The notes beneath the pieces were generated by a model. The model did not search any database and was not told where the DNA came from. It worked only from the letters and a program-made list of their open reading frames with translations. A DNA stretch of 64,000 nt from CBDCGV01 sp965216955 (GTDB lineage: Bacteria > Bacteroidota > Bacteroidia > Chitinophagales > JADIYW01): NCBI GenBank assembly GCA_965216955.1, contig CBDCGV010000017.1, positions 62,001-126,000 of the forward strand. Direction: 5' to 3'. The number at the start of each line of letters is the position of its first letter. Within the stretch, counting starts at the first letter, position 1. Both the position numbers and the translations under genes were made by a program. This document shows, in pieces, positions 26,115-35,462 of the stretch.

Positions 26115-28091
26115 ATGAAGAGCTATTGGAGTGATAAAGCTGCTAAGAAATTAAAAAACAACCCTCTTAAATTAAGAGTATATTCTTCGAGACTACTTGG
26201 AAAGGAACCAGATTTAGTACTCCATGGAGGAGGCAACACTTCAGTAAAAGTGCGAGAAAAAAATCTATTTAAAGAAGAGGAAGAAATTTTATACGTAAAG
26301 GGAAGTGGTTGGGATTTAGCGACCATTGAAGCAGAAGGGTTTGCTCCAGTAAAACTTGACACCCTATTTAAAATGGCCAAGCTCAATAATCTAAGCGATA
26401 CTAATATGGTTAAATTTCAGAGAGCTGCTATGACCAATCCAGCTGCTCCTAACCCATCAGTAGAAGCCATTTTACATGCCATTATCCCTTTTAAATTTGT
26501 TGACCATACACATGCTGATGCAGTAGTTACAGTATCAAATACTCCTAACGGAAAAAATAAAATCAAAGAATTATATGGAGAGGACATCATAATTGTTCCA
26601 TATGTCATGCCTGGGTTTATTTTAGCAAAAGCTATCTATGAACAGACTAAAAATACGGATTGGAGTAAAATTAGAGGAATGGTATTATTGAATCATGGAG
26701 TATTCACTTTTGCCGATGATGCAAAAACCAGTTATGAAAATATGATTCAAATAGTATCTGAAGCTGAAGATTATCTTAAAAAGCAAAAAGCTTCATTTAC
26801 AATAAAAACGAAAAAAGGAAAAACCAATACCCTACAATTAGCTGCAATTAGAAAAAAGATTGCTGAAATATGGGGCAAACCGATTTTAGCACAATTAAAC
26901 AACAGTCCTTATTCAAACGACTTTAGCCAATTAACAACTTTAAAAAAAATTACTTCCAGGGGACCTTTAACTCCTGATCATGTTATAAGAACAAAACGTA
27001 TTCCCGCCATTCTTGATAAAAAGCCCCTTAAGGAAATTGAGCAGTTTGAAATAAATTACAATAAGTATTTTGAAAAATTCAACGACGGGAAACTTACTTG
27101 CTTAGATCCAGCACCACGTTGGGCTGTATGGAAAGATCATGGAACTATTTATTTTGGACCTAATGTCAAATCACTTAATATTATAAAGGACATTACCAAT
27201 CATACGATTAAATCTATACGACAAGCTGAAATACTTGGTGGATGGAAGGCTCTTCCACAAAAAGACATTTTTGAAATGGAATATTGGGTGCTTGAGCAAG
27301 CCAAATTAAAGAAGGCAAAATCAGCATTGTTAAAATTTGAAGGGAAAGTTGCAATAGTCACAGGTGCGGCAAGCGGTATTGGGAAAGCATGTGTTATACA
27401 GTTAATACAACAAGGTGCAACTGTAATAGCCATAGATAAGCAACCTAAAATAAGCACCACTTTTCAAGAATACCCATCGGTACTGCCAATTGTATGTGAT
27501 GTTACAAAGAGCCGACAAATTAACAATGCTATTGAAAAAGGAGTCAATCAATTTGGTGGGATAGATATGATTGTAAGTAATGCTGGTATGTTTCCTAAGA
27601 GCATGCCTCTAAAAGAAATGGACGGTAAAACATGGCAAAACAGTATCGAAATTAATCTTACCAGTCATCAGAAATTGATAAAAGCATGTATTCCTTATTT
27701 GGAATTGGGTATTAAACCTGCTATTGTAATTATTGCTTCCAAGAATGTTCCTGCTCCTGGACCTGGAGCCGCCGCTTATTCTGCCGCTAAAGCAGGGCTC
27801 ACTCAATTGGCTAGAGTAGCAGCTTTAGAACTAGGGGGTAAAAACATAAGAGTAAATGTTTTACATCCTAATGCTGTTTATGATACGGGAATTTGGACGG
27901 AAGAAGTATTAAATGCAAGAGCTAAGCATTATGGTTTGAGTGTAGAGGATTATAAAACCAATAATATCTTAAAGCGAGAAGTGACATCTAATGATGTTGC
28001 CACATTGGCCGCTGAATTACTAAGTGATACCTTTTCAAAAGTGACAGGAGCGCAGCTCCCAATTGATGGAGGAAATGAAAGGGTCATTTAG
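26115..28091 (+). CDS. Bifunctional class II aldolase / short-chain dehydrogenase
   Basis: 658 aa fusion. The N-terminal ~380 residues are a class II (fuculose/rhamnulose-type) aldolase with GGGNTSVK phosphate-binding residues and the metal site HTHADAV plus the later LNHGVFTF. The C-terminal ~250 residues are an SDR: VAIVTGAASGIGKACV cofactor loop, NAGMFP, and YSAAKAGL catalytic Tyr-Lys. Family knowledge: related fusions cleave L-rhamnulose-1-phosphate and reduce lactaldehyde, but some homologues have other sugar or sulfo-sugar substrates. No rhamnose or fucose catabolic genes adjoin it, so the substrate is open. Its 3' end overlaps the convergent CarboxypepD_reg gene by 8 bp. Confidence 0.9.
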   Translation: MKSYWSDKAAKKLKNNPLKLRVYSSRLLGKEPDLVLHGGGNTSVKVREKNLFKEEEEILYVKGSGWDLATIEAEGFAPVKLDTLFKMAKLNNLSDTNMVKFQRAAMTNPAAPNPSVEAILHAIIPFKFVDHTHADAVVTVSNTPNGKNKIKELYGEDIIIVPYVMPGFILAKAIYEQTKNTDWSKIRGMVLLNHGVFTFADDAKTSYENMIQIVSEAEDYLKKQKASFTIKTKKGKTNTLQLAAIRKKIAEIWGKPILAQLNNSPYSNDFSQLTTLKKITSRGPLTPDHVIRTKRIPAILDKKPLKEIEQFEINYNKYFEKFNDGKLTCLDPAPRWAVWKDHGTIYFGPNVKSLNIIKDITNHTIKSIRQAEILGGWKALPQKDIFEMEYWVLEQAKLKKAKSALLKFEGKVAIVTGAASGIGKACVIQLIQQGATVIAIDKQPKISTTFQEYPSVLPIVCDVTKSRQINNAIEKGVNQFGGIDMIVSNAGMFPKSMPLKEMDGKTWQNSIEINLTSHQKLIKACIPYLELGIKPAIVIIASKNVPAPGPGAAAYSAAKAGLTQLARVAALELGGKNIRVNVLHPNAVYDTGIWTEEVLNARAKHYGLSVEDYKTNNILKREVTSNDVATLAAELLSDTFSKVTGAQLPIDGGNERVI

Positions 28092-29424
28092 AAGGTGATG
28101 TTTTTGACTTCTTTGCTAATTTCTTCTTCACTTTTTTGGTAAGCACCTCACCGTTAAACCTTTTATTGTTCTCTTTAATATGTACAATGTATTTGTCGTG
28201 CTGTGCTTGTAAAGGGGCATAAGCATAGTTTCCCCAAAATGATGAGTCAAAATTATTTGTTCTAACGTCCTTTAATTTTATCTCTTTTTTCTTTATGTCT
28301 TTAATAGACAGATTATGTGTTTCGTTTTTTAGCTCATAAAGCTCATTAATCATTTTTCCACTTATCCATTTTCCTCTTTTAGCCACGTCAATCTGCAAAA
28401 TTTGTATTCCATTGCCTATATACCATTTCCCATTTTGAAACTTGTTGTACAATTTGGCTTCATAATCATTGATTCGAACGCTATAACCCAATAATTTCAT
28501 TATTATTTTAAACCTTGGAGGGATTAAAAGTTTAGTCAAATTTTCCTCTTCTCTAAATTTAATTTGAAAACTAGCCAAACCATAATTTTCTTCATCAACA
28601 AGTAAGTGTCCATCTGCAATTGGTGTATGTTTTTTTGTTATACTAAAGCTGATAAAATAGTTATCTCTGGTATTTAGCTTATACTTGTCTCTTAACTTAT
28701 AACTGATTTTAAAACCACTTTTCTTTTGATTGAAAAAGATTTCACCTAAAAATTTATGGTAGTTTTTCAAATTAAACCCTTCTGAAATTAAGCCTTCAAA
28801 TATATTATCGATTCCAAACTTGATAAGCTCACGTCTGTTGTTAAAAATGTGATTAACCTTTTTTAAATAGGAAGAATCTTCAATGCTCCTGGCCAAATAA
28901 GGTAAAGTCGTTGCAAAAGTTTCATCTTCTTTTTTATACAAAAAAGTCTCATAAACAGCTTCTCCTAAACGAACACACTCTTCTTTTTCAAATATTTGTT
29001 CTCTATAATACCCTTGCGAGACAGTATTAGTATGAATGTGATTTTTGTAAAAACTATTATATGTTTTTTTCAAGATACTATCTATAATAACTGGCGTAAC
29101 AACTATCTCCTCTATTTTAAAGACAGAACGATATAATTTTATAGTTTCTTCTTTTTGGATCTTGCTTAAGGGCATATATTGAGTCTCATAACCCAGATAG
29201 CTTACAACTAAAGTATCCTTGTTATTAGATAGATCAAATTGTAGCCTAAATACACCTTTCTCATCTGAAATTACTCCATAGCCCGCTTTTTTAAGAGAAA
29301 TATTGGCATATGGCAATGGTTCATTATTGGAAGCATCTATTACCTTTCCATCAATTACTTGAGCCCCCATTAATAGACATGTAGTAGATAAAAGTGCAAT
29401 AAAAACAATGAATCCTTTAAGCAA
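28084..29424 (-). CDS. CarboxypepD_reg-like domain protein, secreted
   Basis: 446 aa with a signal peptide (FIVFIALLSTTCLLMGAQ) and an N-terminal carboxypeptidase-D regulatory-like beta-sandwich (VIDGKVIDASNNEPLPYANISLKKAGYGVISDEKGVFRLQF, LVVSYLGYETQ) as at the start of SusC/TonB-dependent proteins, but without a plug or barrel. The remaining ~330 residues are a family-wide but uncharacterised Bacteroidota domain (SQGYYREQIF, LGYSVRINDYEAKLYNKFQNGKWYI). A TTG at 29422-29424 is the only start that keeps the signal peptide. The C terminus is very basic (TKKVKKKLAKKSK). Confidence 0.85.
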   Translation of the reverse strand: MLKGFIVFIALLSTTCLLMGAQVIDGKVIDASNNEPLPYANISLKKAGYGVISDEKGVFRLQFDLSNNKDTLVVSYLGYETQYMPLSKIQKEETIKLYRSVFKIEEIVVTPVIIDSILKKTYNSFYKNHIHTNTVSQGYYREQIFEKEECVRLGEAVYETFLYKKEDETFATTLPYLARSIEDSSYLKKVNHIFNNRRELIKFGIDNIFEGLISEGFNLKNYHKFLGEIFFNQKKSGFKISYKLRDKYKLNTRDNYFISFSITKKHTPIADGHLLVDEENYGLASFQIKFREEENLTKLLIPPRFKIIMKLLGYSVRINDYEAKLYNKFQNGKWYIGNGIQILQIDVAKRGKWISGKMINELYELKNETHNLSIKDIKKKEIKLKDVRTNNFDSSFWGNYAYAPLQAQHDKYIVHIKENNKRFNGEVLTKKVKKKLAKKSKTSPSK

Positions 29425-29696
29425 ATCCTCTTCTTTTAATCAAATATCACAAATGTTGTACCATATAAAACAAGACCAAGACCTTTAAGGTATTCTTTAT
29501 TCGTGAAAGAATGGTGCAATATTCCACTTTATCAATCAAGGTATTTTTTTCGATTTTAAGATTTATATCGAGTGAAAATGATACGGCACTTTCTTCTATC
29601 TCTTCTTCAACTATCATTCAAAGTTTAATCACTTTTTATTAGGAATAAGAGAAAACACAAAATGTAAAACGGTGAGAACAAGACTACCTTTAGTCC

Positions 29697-30356
29697 TTAA
29701 TCAAAACTCCTATTAATAAAAGCAATTAGAGGCAATGCCGCTTTATAATCTTTTACGGCATTTTTAATAAAGTCTTGGGATTGCACTTCCTTGTTATTTA
29801 GTTTTTTAGACGCTATATAACTTTTAAGTCTTAGTATTTCAATAGCAGGATGATCCTTTGGATAACCTTTTGGAGCTGTTTTTAGTGTGTCTTCCCTCCA
29901 CAAATCTCCCCAAATATCTTTAAACCTCTTGGAGCCCATTATTTTCTTAAATTCTTTCTGATTGTAATCTATTTCTTGTCTAACCTTTGCTAACATTGGC
30001 CCTGGAGGCATGTAAATACCAGCTCCTAAAAAACAATTGCCTGGCTCTATGTGCAAATAATAGCCTGCTTTACCACTCTTTCTTCCTCCTCCAACGACAA
30101 AAGCACCCATATTGATTTTATACGGACGCTTATCTTTTGAAAAACGCACATCTCTGAAAATTCTAAAGATAGATTGCTTGACCGTCGTCTCTTCAATAGA
30201 CTTGTCAATTTTAGAAAGCTGATCAATAAGACTTTGAGTAACTTCCTCCATATTGGTTTTTGCCAATTTATACCTATCTCTATTAGCATCAAACCATTCC
30301 TTATTATTGTTATTTTTTAAATCTCTTAAAAACTTAATAGTTGTTGTCGCAATCAT
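29697..30356 (-). CDS. DUF2461 (TIGR02453) family protein
   Basis: 219 aa cytoplasmic protein matching DUF2461: FLRDLKNNNNKEWFDANRDRY at the N terminus, RIFRDVRFSKDKRPYKINMGAF in the middle, and GYYLHIEPGNCFLGAGIYMPPGPMLAKVRQEI. Function is not established for the family. It follows gcvT by 21 bp on the same strand, so it is probably co-transcribed. A 272-bp gap with no recognisable feature separates it from the gene downstream. Confidence 0.92.
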   Translation of the reverse strand: MIATTTIKFLRDLKNNNNKEWFDANRDRYKLAKTNMEEVTQSLIDQLSKIDKSIEETTVKQSIFRIFRDVRFSKDKRPYKINMGAFVVGGGRKSGKAGYYLHIEPGNCFLGAGIYMPPGPMLAKVRQEIDYNQKEFKKIMGSKRFKDIWGDLWREDTLKTAPKGYPKDHPAIEILRLKSYIASKKLNNKEVQSQDFIKNAVKDYKAALPLIAFINRSFD

Positions 30357-30377
30357 ATTTGTTTTGATTAAGTAATT

Positions 30378-31463
30378 CTATTTATAAAAAGGCAATTTAA
30401 CCACTTTCGCTCTAAGTCTTTTTTTACGAACACCAATAAAGATTTCTGAACCCGGATTTGCAAAGTCTTTAGAGACATAACCCATACCAATAGCTTTATC
30501 AACAGAGGGGCCATGTGTACCTGAAGTAACGATGCCAATTTCATTTCCCTCTACATTTAAAATTGGGTAATCATGACGAGGCACTCCTCTATCCAACAAT
30601 TCAAATCCAACCAATTTTCGGTTAATCCCTTTGTCCTTGATATCTTGTAATAATGATCTATATTCAAAGGGGCCTTCTTTTTTAAGTTTTGTAACCCACC
30701 CTAAGCCAGCTTCAAAAGGTGAAGTTGTATCATTAATATCATTTCCATACAAACAATATCCCATTTCCAAACGTAAAGTATCTCTTGCACCTAAGCCAAT
30801 TGGCTGAATTCCAAAGTCTTCTCCCACCTTAAAAATTTGATCCCAAATTTCATTGGCATACTCATTTTTAAAATACAGCTCAAATCCACCAGAACCAGTA
30901 TATCCTGTTGCCGAAATGATTACATTCTCCTTCCCTGCAAAATCACCTCTAACAAATCGATAATAGCTAATGGAAGCCAAATCGATTGAAGTTAGGGATT
31001 GTAAAGCATTAACTGCTTCAGGTCCCTGAACTGCTAAAAGTGTTGTTTTAGAAGAAATATTATGTATTTCAACATTCTCAGTATTGTGTTTTAAAATCCA
31101 ATCCCAATCTTTTTGCATATTTGACGCATTGACCACTAGCATATAGTTATCATCATCTAAATGATATACTAAGAGATCATCGACAATCCCTCCTTTGTCA
31201 TTTGGCAAATAAGCATATTGTGCCTGCCCTTTTTCCAATTTAGAGGCATCATTTGAAACAACTTTTTGTATTAGATCCAATGCACCTTCCCCTTTTACGA
31301 TGAATTCCCCCATATGTGAAACATCAAACACCCCCACTTTTTCTCTAACACACTGGTGCTCTTCTTTAATGCCCGCATATACAATAGGCATATTATAACC
31401 AGCAAACTCAGCCATTTTAGCTCCTAATTCTATATGTTTTTTTGTTAACGCAGTTTCAAGCAT
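30378..31463 (-). CDS. gcvT: Glycine cleavage system T protein (aminomethyltransferase)
   Basis: Transfers the methylene group from the H-protein-bound aminomethyl arm to tetrahydrofolate. About 361 aa of the GcvT fold: HIELGAKMAEFAGYNMPIVY at the start, FDVSHMGEF, VNASNMQKDWDWI (Asn and Asp near the folate site), GYTGSGGFELYF, GLGARDTLRLEMGYCLYGNDI, and VTSGTHGPSVDKAIGMGYV. The frame extends to TTG at 31481, but the ATG at 31463 gives the normal family start (MLETALTKKH) and sits 15 bp after a good promoter. The other gcv genes are not in the window, as is common in Bacteroidota. Confidence 0.95.
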   Translation of the reverse strand: MLETALTKKHIELGAKMAEFAGYNMPIVYAGIKEEHQCVREKVGVFDVSHMGEFIVKGEGALDLIQKVVSNDASKLEKGQAQYAYLPNDKGGIVDDLLVYHLDDDNYMLVVNASNMQKDWDWILKHNTENVEIHNISSKTTLLAVQGPEAVNALQSLTSIDLASISYYRFVRGDFAGKENVIISATGYTGSGGFELYFKNEYANEIWDQIFKVGEDFGIQPIGLGARDTLRLEMGYCLYGNDINDTTSPFEAGLGWVTKLKKEGPFEYRSLLQDIKDKGINRKLVGFELLDRGVPRHDYPILNVEGNEIGIVTSGTHGPSVDKAIGMGYVSKDFANPGSEIFIGVRKKRLRAKVVKLPFYK

Positions 31464-31478
31464 ATTCTCAATTTCCAA

Positions 31479-31512
31479 CAAAAATAAAAGAAATAATTAA
31501 GGACCATCAAAG
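31479..31512 (-). promoter_or_regulatory. Promoter of gcvT (CTTTG-N21-TATTTTTG)
   Basis: On the minus strand TATTTTTG (31486 to 31479) matches TAnnTTTG and CTTTG with TTG ends 21 bp upstream (31512-31508), within the 17-23 bp allowed for flavobacterial promoters. The predicted transcript would have a leader of only about 10 bases before the ATG at 31463. Confidence 0.6.
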
Positions 31513-31570
31513 ACATAAAATTTCACTTGTTGAAATAGTCTCTTTTATAACTTTTGCTTAAATTGTATGA

Positions 31571-32539
31571 ATGAAATTTGATAGAACACACTCGGCTGAT
31601 GAGATAGCATCATATATAAATGCCAAATTAATAGGAGATCCCAATACTTCTATAGTTGGTATTAATGAAATGCACAAAGCAGATCCTGGCGACCTTACCT
31701 TCGTAGATTATTATAAATACTATGACGAAGCTCTAAACTCTTCAGCAACGGCCATCATTATTGATAGAGAATTTGATTGCCCTGATGGGAAAATTTTATT
31801 GATTTCTGAAGACCCTTTTAGAGATTATAACATATTAGCAAAAAGATTTCGACCCTTTAGAGCCGCAGATAATTTAATTAATCAACAAACATATTATTGC
31901 AGCGAATCTGCCTCTATTGGCAACGACACAACCATAATGCCAGGATGTTTTATTGGTAAAGATGTGAAAATTGGAGATGGCTGTATCATTTACCCAAACG
32001 TTGTTATAAAAGAAAATACCATTATTGGTGATAATGTGATAGTTCATGCCAATACCACCATCGGTACTGATGCCTTCTATTATAAGCTAAGAGAACATGC
32101 AGATGGAAAACGCTATGATAAAATGCATACTATTGGCAGTGTTGTTATTGAAGATCACGTCGAGATTGGCAGCAATTGTGTAGTAGATAAAGGGATATCT
32201 GGAATTACCAGAATAGGCTGTGGAACAAAGATCAACAATCAAGTAATGATAGGTGATGGCGTTATAATTGGCAAAAATTGTCTAATATCAGCTCAATGTG
32301 GTATTGATGGGAAAAGTATTTTAGGAGATAATGTTGTTTTGTGGGGACAAGTTGGAATAGCCAAATCTATTATAATAGGAGAAGGCTGCGTTGTACTATC
32401 CAAGTCTGGAGTTAATAAGCACTTGGAAGCGGGTAAAATTTACATTGGAACCCCTGCTAAAGAAGCCAAGAAAAAATGGACAGAGATTGCTTTGATGAAA
32501 AAGCTGCCTGATATGTGGGAGAAATTAGAAAGCCTTTAA
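31571..32539 (+). CDS. LpxD-like UDP-3-O-acyl-glucosamine N-acyltransferase paralogue
   Basis: 322 aa left-handed beta-helix acyltransferase with the LpxD N-terminal domain (INEMHKADPGDLTFVD, DPFRDYNILAKRF) and about ten hexapeptide turns (IGDGCIIYPNVVIKENTIIGDN). Family knowledge: LpxD N-acylates UDP-3-O-acyl-glucosamine in lipid A synthesis; Bacteroidota often carry a second LpxD-like gene. At residues 227-230 the sequence is IGDG where LpxD and most of these paralogues have the catalytic His (IGHD or IAHN), so Asp229 replaces it. Activity may be altered. A TAACTTTTG box at 31548-31556 with TTG at 31527-31532 could be its promoter. Confidence 0.85.
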   Translation: MKFDRTHSADEIASYINAKLIGDPNTSIVGINEMHKADPGDLTFVDYYKYYDEALNSSATAIIIDREFDCPDGKILLISEDPFRDYNILAKRFRPFRAADNLINQQTYYCSESASIGNDTTIMPGCFIGKDVKIGDGCIIYPNVVIKENTIIGDNVIVHANTTIGTDAFYYKLREHADGKRYDKMHTIGSVVIEDHVEIGSNCVVDKGISGITRIGCGTKINNQVMIGDGVIIGKNCLISAQCGIDGKSILGDNVVLWGQVGIAKSIIIGEGCVVLSKSGVNKHLEAGKIYIGTPAKEAKKKWTEIALMKKLPDMWEKLESL

Positions 32540-32546
32540 ACCAAAT

Positions 32547-33140
32547 TCAAACACCTTTATTGTCCTCCTCATTAGAAATAATTGTCTCTAATGTTTCATA
32601 AAACTCTTCTCCAAATTTTCTTATCAAAGCATCTTTACAGAATTTATAAACCGGAATTTTTAATTGTTCACCCAAAGTACATGCAGCATCACAAATTTCC
32701 CAGTCTTCATAGTTAACCGCTTCAAACCCTTTATAAACTTTAATTCTAACAGGATATAAGTGACAACTTATGGGTTTACGAAATGGAATTTTCTCCTCAT
32801 TATGCGCTTTTTCAATTCCGCAATATGCCGTCCCTTTCGAATCAAAATTTACATAAGCACAGGCCCCTTTATCATCCATTAAAGGAGTCCCATAGCCTGT
32901 ATATTCATCGTCTTTCTCAAAAATATACTTTCCTTTTTCCTCAATTATCTTTGCTCCTTTTTCAGTTATAAAGGGTTTTATTTTGTCGTAATGCTCATCT
33001 AATTCCTTCAACTCTTCAATCTCTAAGGGAGCTCCCCCTTCTCCTTCAATACAACAAACTCCTTTACATGCATTAAGGTCACAAACAAATTTTTGCAACT
33101 TTAAATCATCACTAATAATAATGTCATCAATTACAATCAT
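32547..33140 (-). CDS. DUF3109 family cysteine-rich protein
   Basis: 197 aa cytoplasmic protein rich in Cys. CDLNACKGVCCIEGEGGAPL at the N terminus is the DUF3109 hallmark; further Cys are at GACAYV, AYCGIEKAH, SCHLYP, CDAACTLG and KFC, arranged as in zinc- or iron-sulfur-binding proteins. Function of the family is unknown. Its start overlaps the methyltransferase stop by one base, so the two are translated together; the 3' end is convergent with the LpxD-like gene. Confidence 0.9.
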   Translation of the reverse strand: MIVIDDIIISDDLKLQKFVCDLNACKGVCCIEGEGGAPLEIEELKELDEHYDKIKPFITEKGAKIIEEKGKYIFEKDDEYTGYGTPLMDDKGACAYVNFDSKGTAYCGIEKAHNEEKIPFRKPISCHLYPVRIKVYKGFEAVNYEDWEICDAACTLGEQLKIPVYKFCKDALIRKFGEEFYETLETIISNEEDNKGV

Positions 33141-33847
33141 TACTTTCCAATCATAAAAATAGTAGGCTTTTTGTGAAGATCTGGAGTTTTAACTTTCCAA
33201 TACTTTATTGGATGTGTTTCAACGATGGAGTTTTCTGTATTAATATTTGAGGCAATACCTAATAAAGTTTCACTTTTACAACTATCAAGGATTGTAGTCA
33301 TACATTTATTGTTTCTATAGGGTGTTTCCATAAATATTTGTGTATACCCTGTTCGTAATGTCTCTTTTTCTAATTTTTGAATTTTCTTTTTCAACTCAAA
33401 CCTTTCTCTAGGTAAATAACCATGAAACGTAAAATTTTGCCCATTTAAACCACTAGACATAAGGGCCAAAATAATAGACGATGGACCAATTAAAGGAATA
33501 ATGTTAATCCCTTTAAAATGCGCTCTTCTAACCACTTTAGATCCTGGGTCTGCAATTCCCGGACATCCCGCCTCAGACATTAAACCTACGTCACTACCAC
33601 TTAGTAAGGGTTCTAAATATGTCTCTATTTCTACTTTATTTGTATGGTTGTTTAATTCAAAAAAAGTTAATTCATCTATATTGATTGATTTATCAATAGC
33701 CTTTAAATAACGCCTCGCAGTTTTTACTCGCTCCACAATAAAAAACTTTAATCGCATAGCCCTTTTCTTAACAGACTGATTTACTTCATCGTCTTTATAT
33801 TCTGAAATAGGATGAGGAATTAAATATAGGTTTCCATACTTTGACAT
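33140..33847 (-). CDS. SAM-dependent methyltransferase, tetrapyrrole-methylase fold (RsmI-related)
   Basis: 235 aa protein with the tetrapyrrole (corrin/porphyrin) methylase fold. LYLIPHPIS at the start, VGLMSEAGCPGIADPGSKVVRRAH (GxPxxxDPG loop), IIPLIGPSSIILALMSSGL and FHGYLPRER are all features of RsmI, which 2'-O-methylates C1402 of 16S rRNA. Compared with RsmI it is short and the target-binding parts differ, so in Bacteroidota it is usually left as a related methyltransferase. Substrate inferred only broadly as rRNA. Confidence 0.87.
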   Translation of the reverse strand: MSKYGNLYLIPHPISEYKDDEVNQSVKKRAMRLKFFIVERVKTARRYLKAIDKSINIDELTFFELNNHTNKVEIETYLEPLLSGSDVGLMSEAGCPGIADPGSKVVRRAHFKGINIIPLIGPSSIILALMSSGLNGQNFTFHGYLPRERFELKKKIQKLEKETLRTGYTQIFMETPYRNNKCMTTILDSCKSETLLGIASNINTENSIVETHPIKYWKVKTPDLHKKPTIFMIGK

Positions 33848-33896
33848 AATACCACAAGCTTTATCTTCGAGCTAAGATATATTAAAGATATAAGAA

Positions 33897-34508
33897 TTGA
33901 GTACTAAGATTAAAGATATAAACGCATATAAGCTTCCCTTAGATTTTTATCAAAACGACAATGTTGTAGAGGTTGCTAAATCTTTATTGGGTAAGAAGCT
34001 AATTACCTCTATAAATGGGTTTGTCGCAGGTGGATATATCACAGAAACCGAAGCCTATGATGCCTCTGAAAAAGGTTGCCATGCTTACAATAATAAAAGA
34101 ACCAAAAGAACAGAAATACTATTTGATTATGGAGGAAAAGCATATGTGTATCTTTGTTACGGAATTCATTATCTATTTAATGTTGTAACTGGAAAAAAAG
34201 ATCATGGTTGTGCGGTATTGATTAGAGGTATTCATCCAACAATTGGAATTGATATTATTGAAAAAAGGAGAAATCAAAACATGAACAAAAATATCTGTGA
34301 CGGACCAGGTAAAGTTGCACAAGCTTTAAGTATTAATAAGTCTTTTTATGGAATTGACCTACAAGAAGATACTATTTGGATTGAAGAGGGTATTCAGGTT
34401 AGAAACAAGGATATTTTGACAACACCTAGGATAGGAATTGATTATGCAGAAAAAGATGCTTTACTTCCATGGAGATTTCTTATTAAAGAAACTATATCTA
34501 TACGGTGA
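33897..34508 (+). CDS. 3-methyladenine DNA glycosylase (AAG/MPG family)
   Basis: Removes alkylated purines from DNA as the first step of base excision repair. 203 aa: VAKSLLGKKLI, GYITETEAYDASEKGCHAYNNKRTKR, VYLCYGIHYLFNVVTG, AVLIRGIHP and CDGPGKVAQALSI all match the AAG family, with Glu of ITETEAY as the likely catalytic residue and the Tyr/His pair nearby. The only reasonable start is a TTG at 33897, because an in-frame TAA stands just two codons upstream and the first in-frame ATG is far inside. It overlaps the glycosyltransferase by four bases (GTGA). Confidence 0.93.
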   Translation: MSTKIKDINAYKLPLDFYQNDNVVEVAKSLLGKKLITSINGFVAGGYITETEAYDASEKGCHAYNNKRTKRTEILFDYGGKAYVYLCYGIHYLFNVVTGKKDHGCAVLIRGIHPTIGIDIIEKRRNQNMNKNICDGPGKVAQALSINKSFYGIDLQEDTIWIEEGIQVRNKDILTTPRIGIDYAEKDALLPWRFLIKETISIR

Positions 34509-35455
34509 ATCCGAGTATAAAGGTTGACATATTATTAGCTACTTATAATGGTGCCCTTTTCTTGGAACGCCAATTAAATTCTATTTTAACTCAAACTCAT
34601 ACTAATTGGCATTTATATATCAGAGACGATGGATCCATTGATAACAGCAGAGCCATTTTAAATTACTATTTAGGTCAGTATCCTGATAAAATTACTATAA
34701 TTGAAGGACAAATAAACACTCAAAAAGCTAAAGGGAATTTTTCTCTTTTAATGAATTATTCAACCGCTAAATATATTCTGTTTTGTGACCAAGACGATAT
34801 TTGGTTAAATAATAAAGTGGAAATAAGCCTTCAAAAAATTTTAGCGATTGAAAAAACAACACCAAATATTCCTATTTATGTTTTCAGTGATCTAAAAGTG
34901 ATTGATTCAAATGACCATATTATCCATAAATCTCTTTGGGAAAGAGATGGGTTAAACTCAAAATTTATTTCTTTAAATAGATTGCTAGTTCAAAATGTTC
35001 CCTATGGCTGTGCAACTATTATAAATAAGCCTTTGTTGAATCTTGGCAAAAACATTCCTCATGAAGCTTTGTTACATGACCATTGGCTAGCACTTTTAGC
35101 TGCAGCTAAGGGAAGAATAGCATCTATTTCGGAGCCAACAATTCTGCATCGAATTCATGACAAAAATACAAGTAGAGCCAACAATCCACATAAGAAAGAG
35201 CGTTCAGAAGACATAAGAAGCATGGTTACAAATAAAAACTTTCTAAATTATTTTGTAAAACTTCAAAACCAAGCAGCGGCGCTTTTGCAACGTTTGAGAG
35301 AAAAAAATCTACTCGATAATGAAACAGAAATGATATTGACAGATTTCATAAATTTGCGGCAAATGAATATTATAAAAAGAAAACTTGTTATGATACGTCA
35401 TGGTTTTTTTAAAAATTCATTAAAGCAGACCCTAAAATGGTTGCTAAGAATATAA
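34505..35455 (+). CDS. Glycosyltransferase family 2
   Basis: 316 aa GT2 enzyme: DILLATYNGALFLERQLNSILTQTHTNW followed by DDGSIDNS, then FCDQDDIWLNNKVE, the DxD-type metal/nucleotide site. C-terminal part contains LHDHWLALLAAAKG and a basic helix. The layout is close to rhamnosyl- or related transferases for cell-surface glycans. It starts at GTG with a 4-bp overlap with the glycosylase stop (GTGA) and precedes an NAD-sugar epimerase by 7 bp, so a short surface-sugar operon of glycosyltransferase plus epimerase is likely. Confidence 0.88.
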   Translation: MNPSIKVDILLATYNGALFLERQLNSILTQTHTNWHLYIRDDGSIDNSRAILNYYLGQYPDKITIIEGQINTQKAKGNFSLLMNYSTAKYILFCDQDDIWLNNKVEISLQKILAIEKTTPNIPIYVFSDLKVIDSNDHIIHKSLWERDGLNSKFISLNRLLVQNVPYGCATIINKPLLNLGKNIPHEALLHDHWLALLAAAKGRIASISEPTILHRIHDKNTSRANNPHKKERSEDIRSMVTNKNFLNYFVKLQNQAAALLQRLREKNLLDNETEMILTDFINLRQMNIIKRKLVMIRHGFFKNSLKQTLKWLLRI

Positions 35456-35462
35456 AAGGCTA

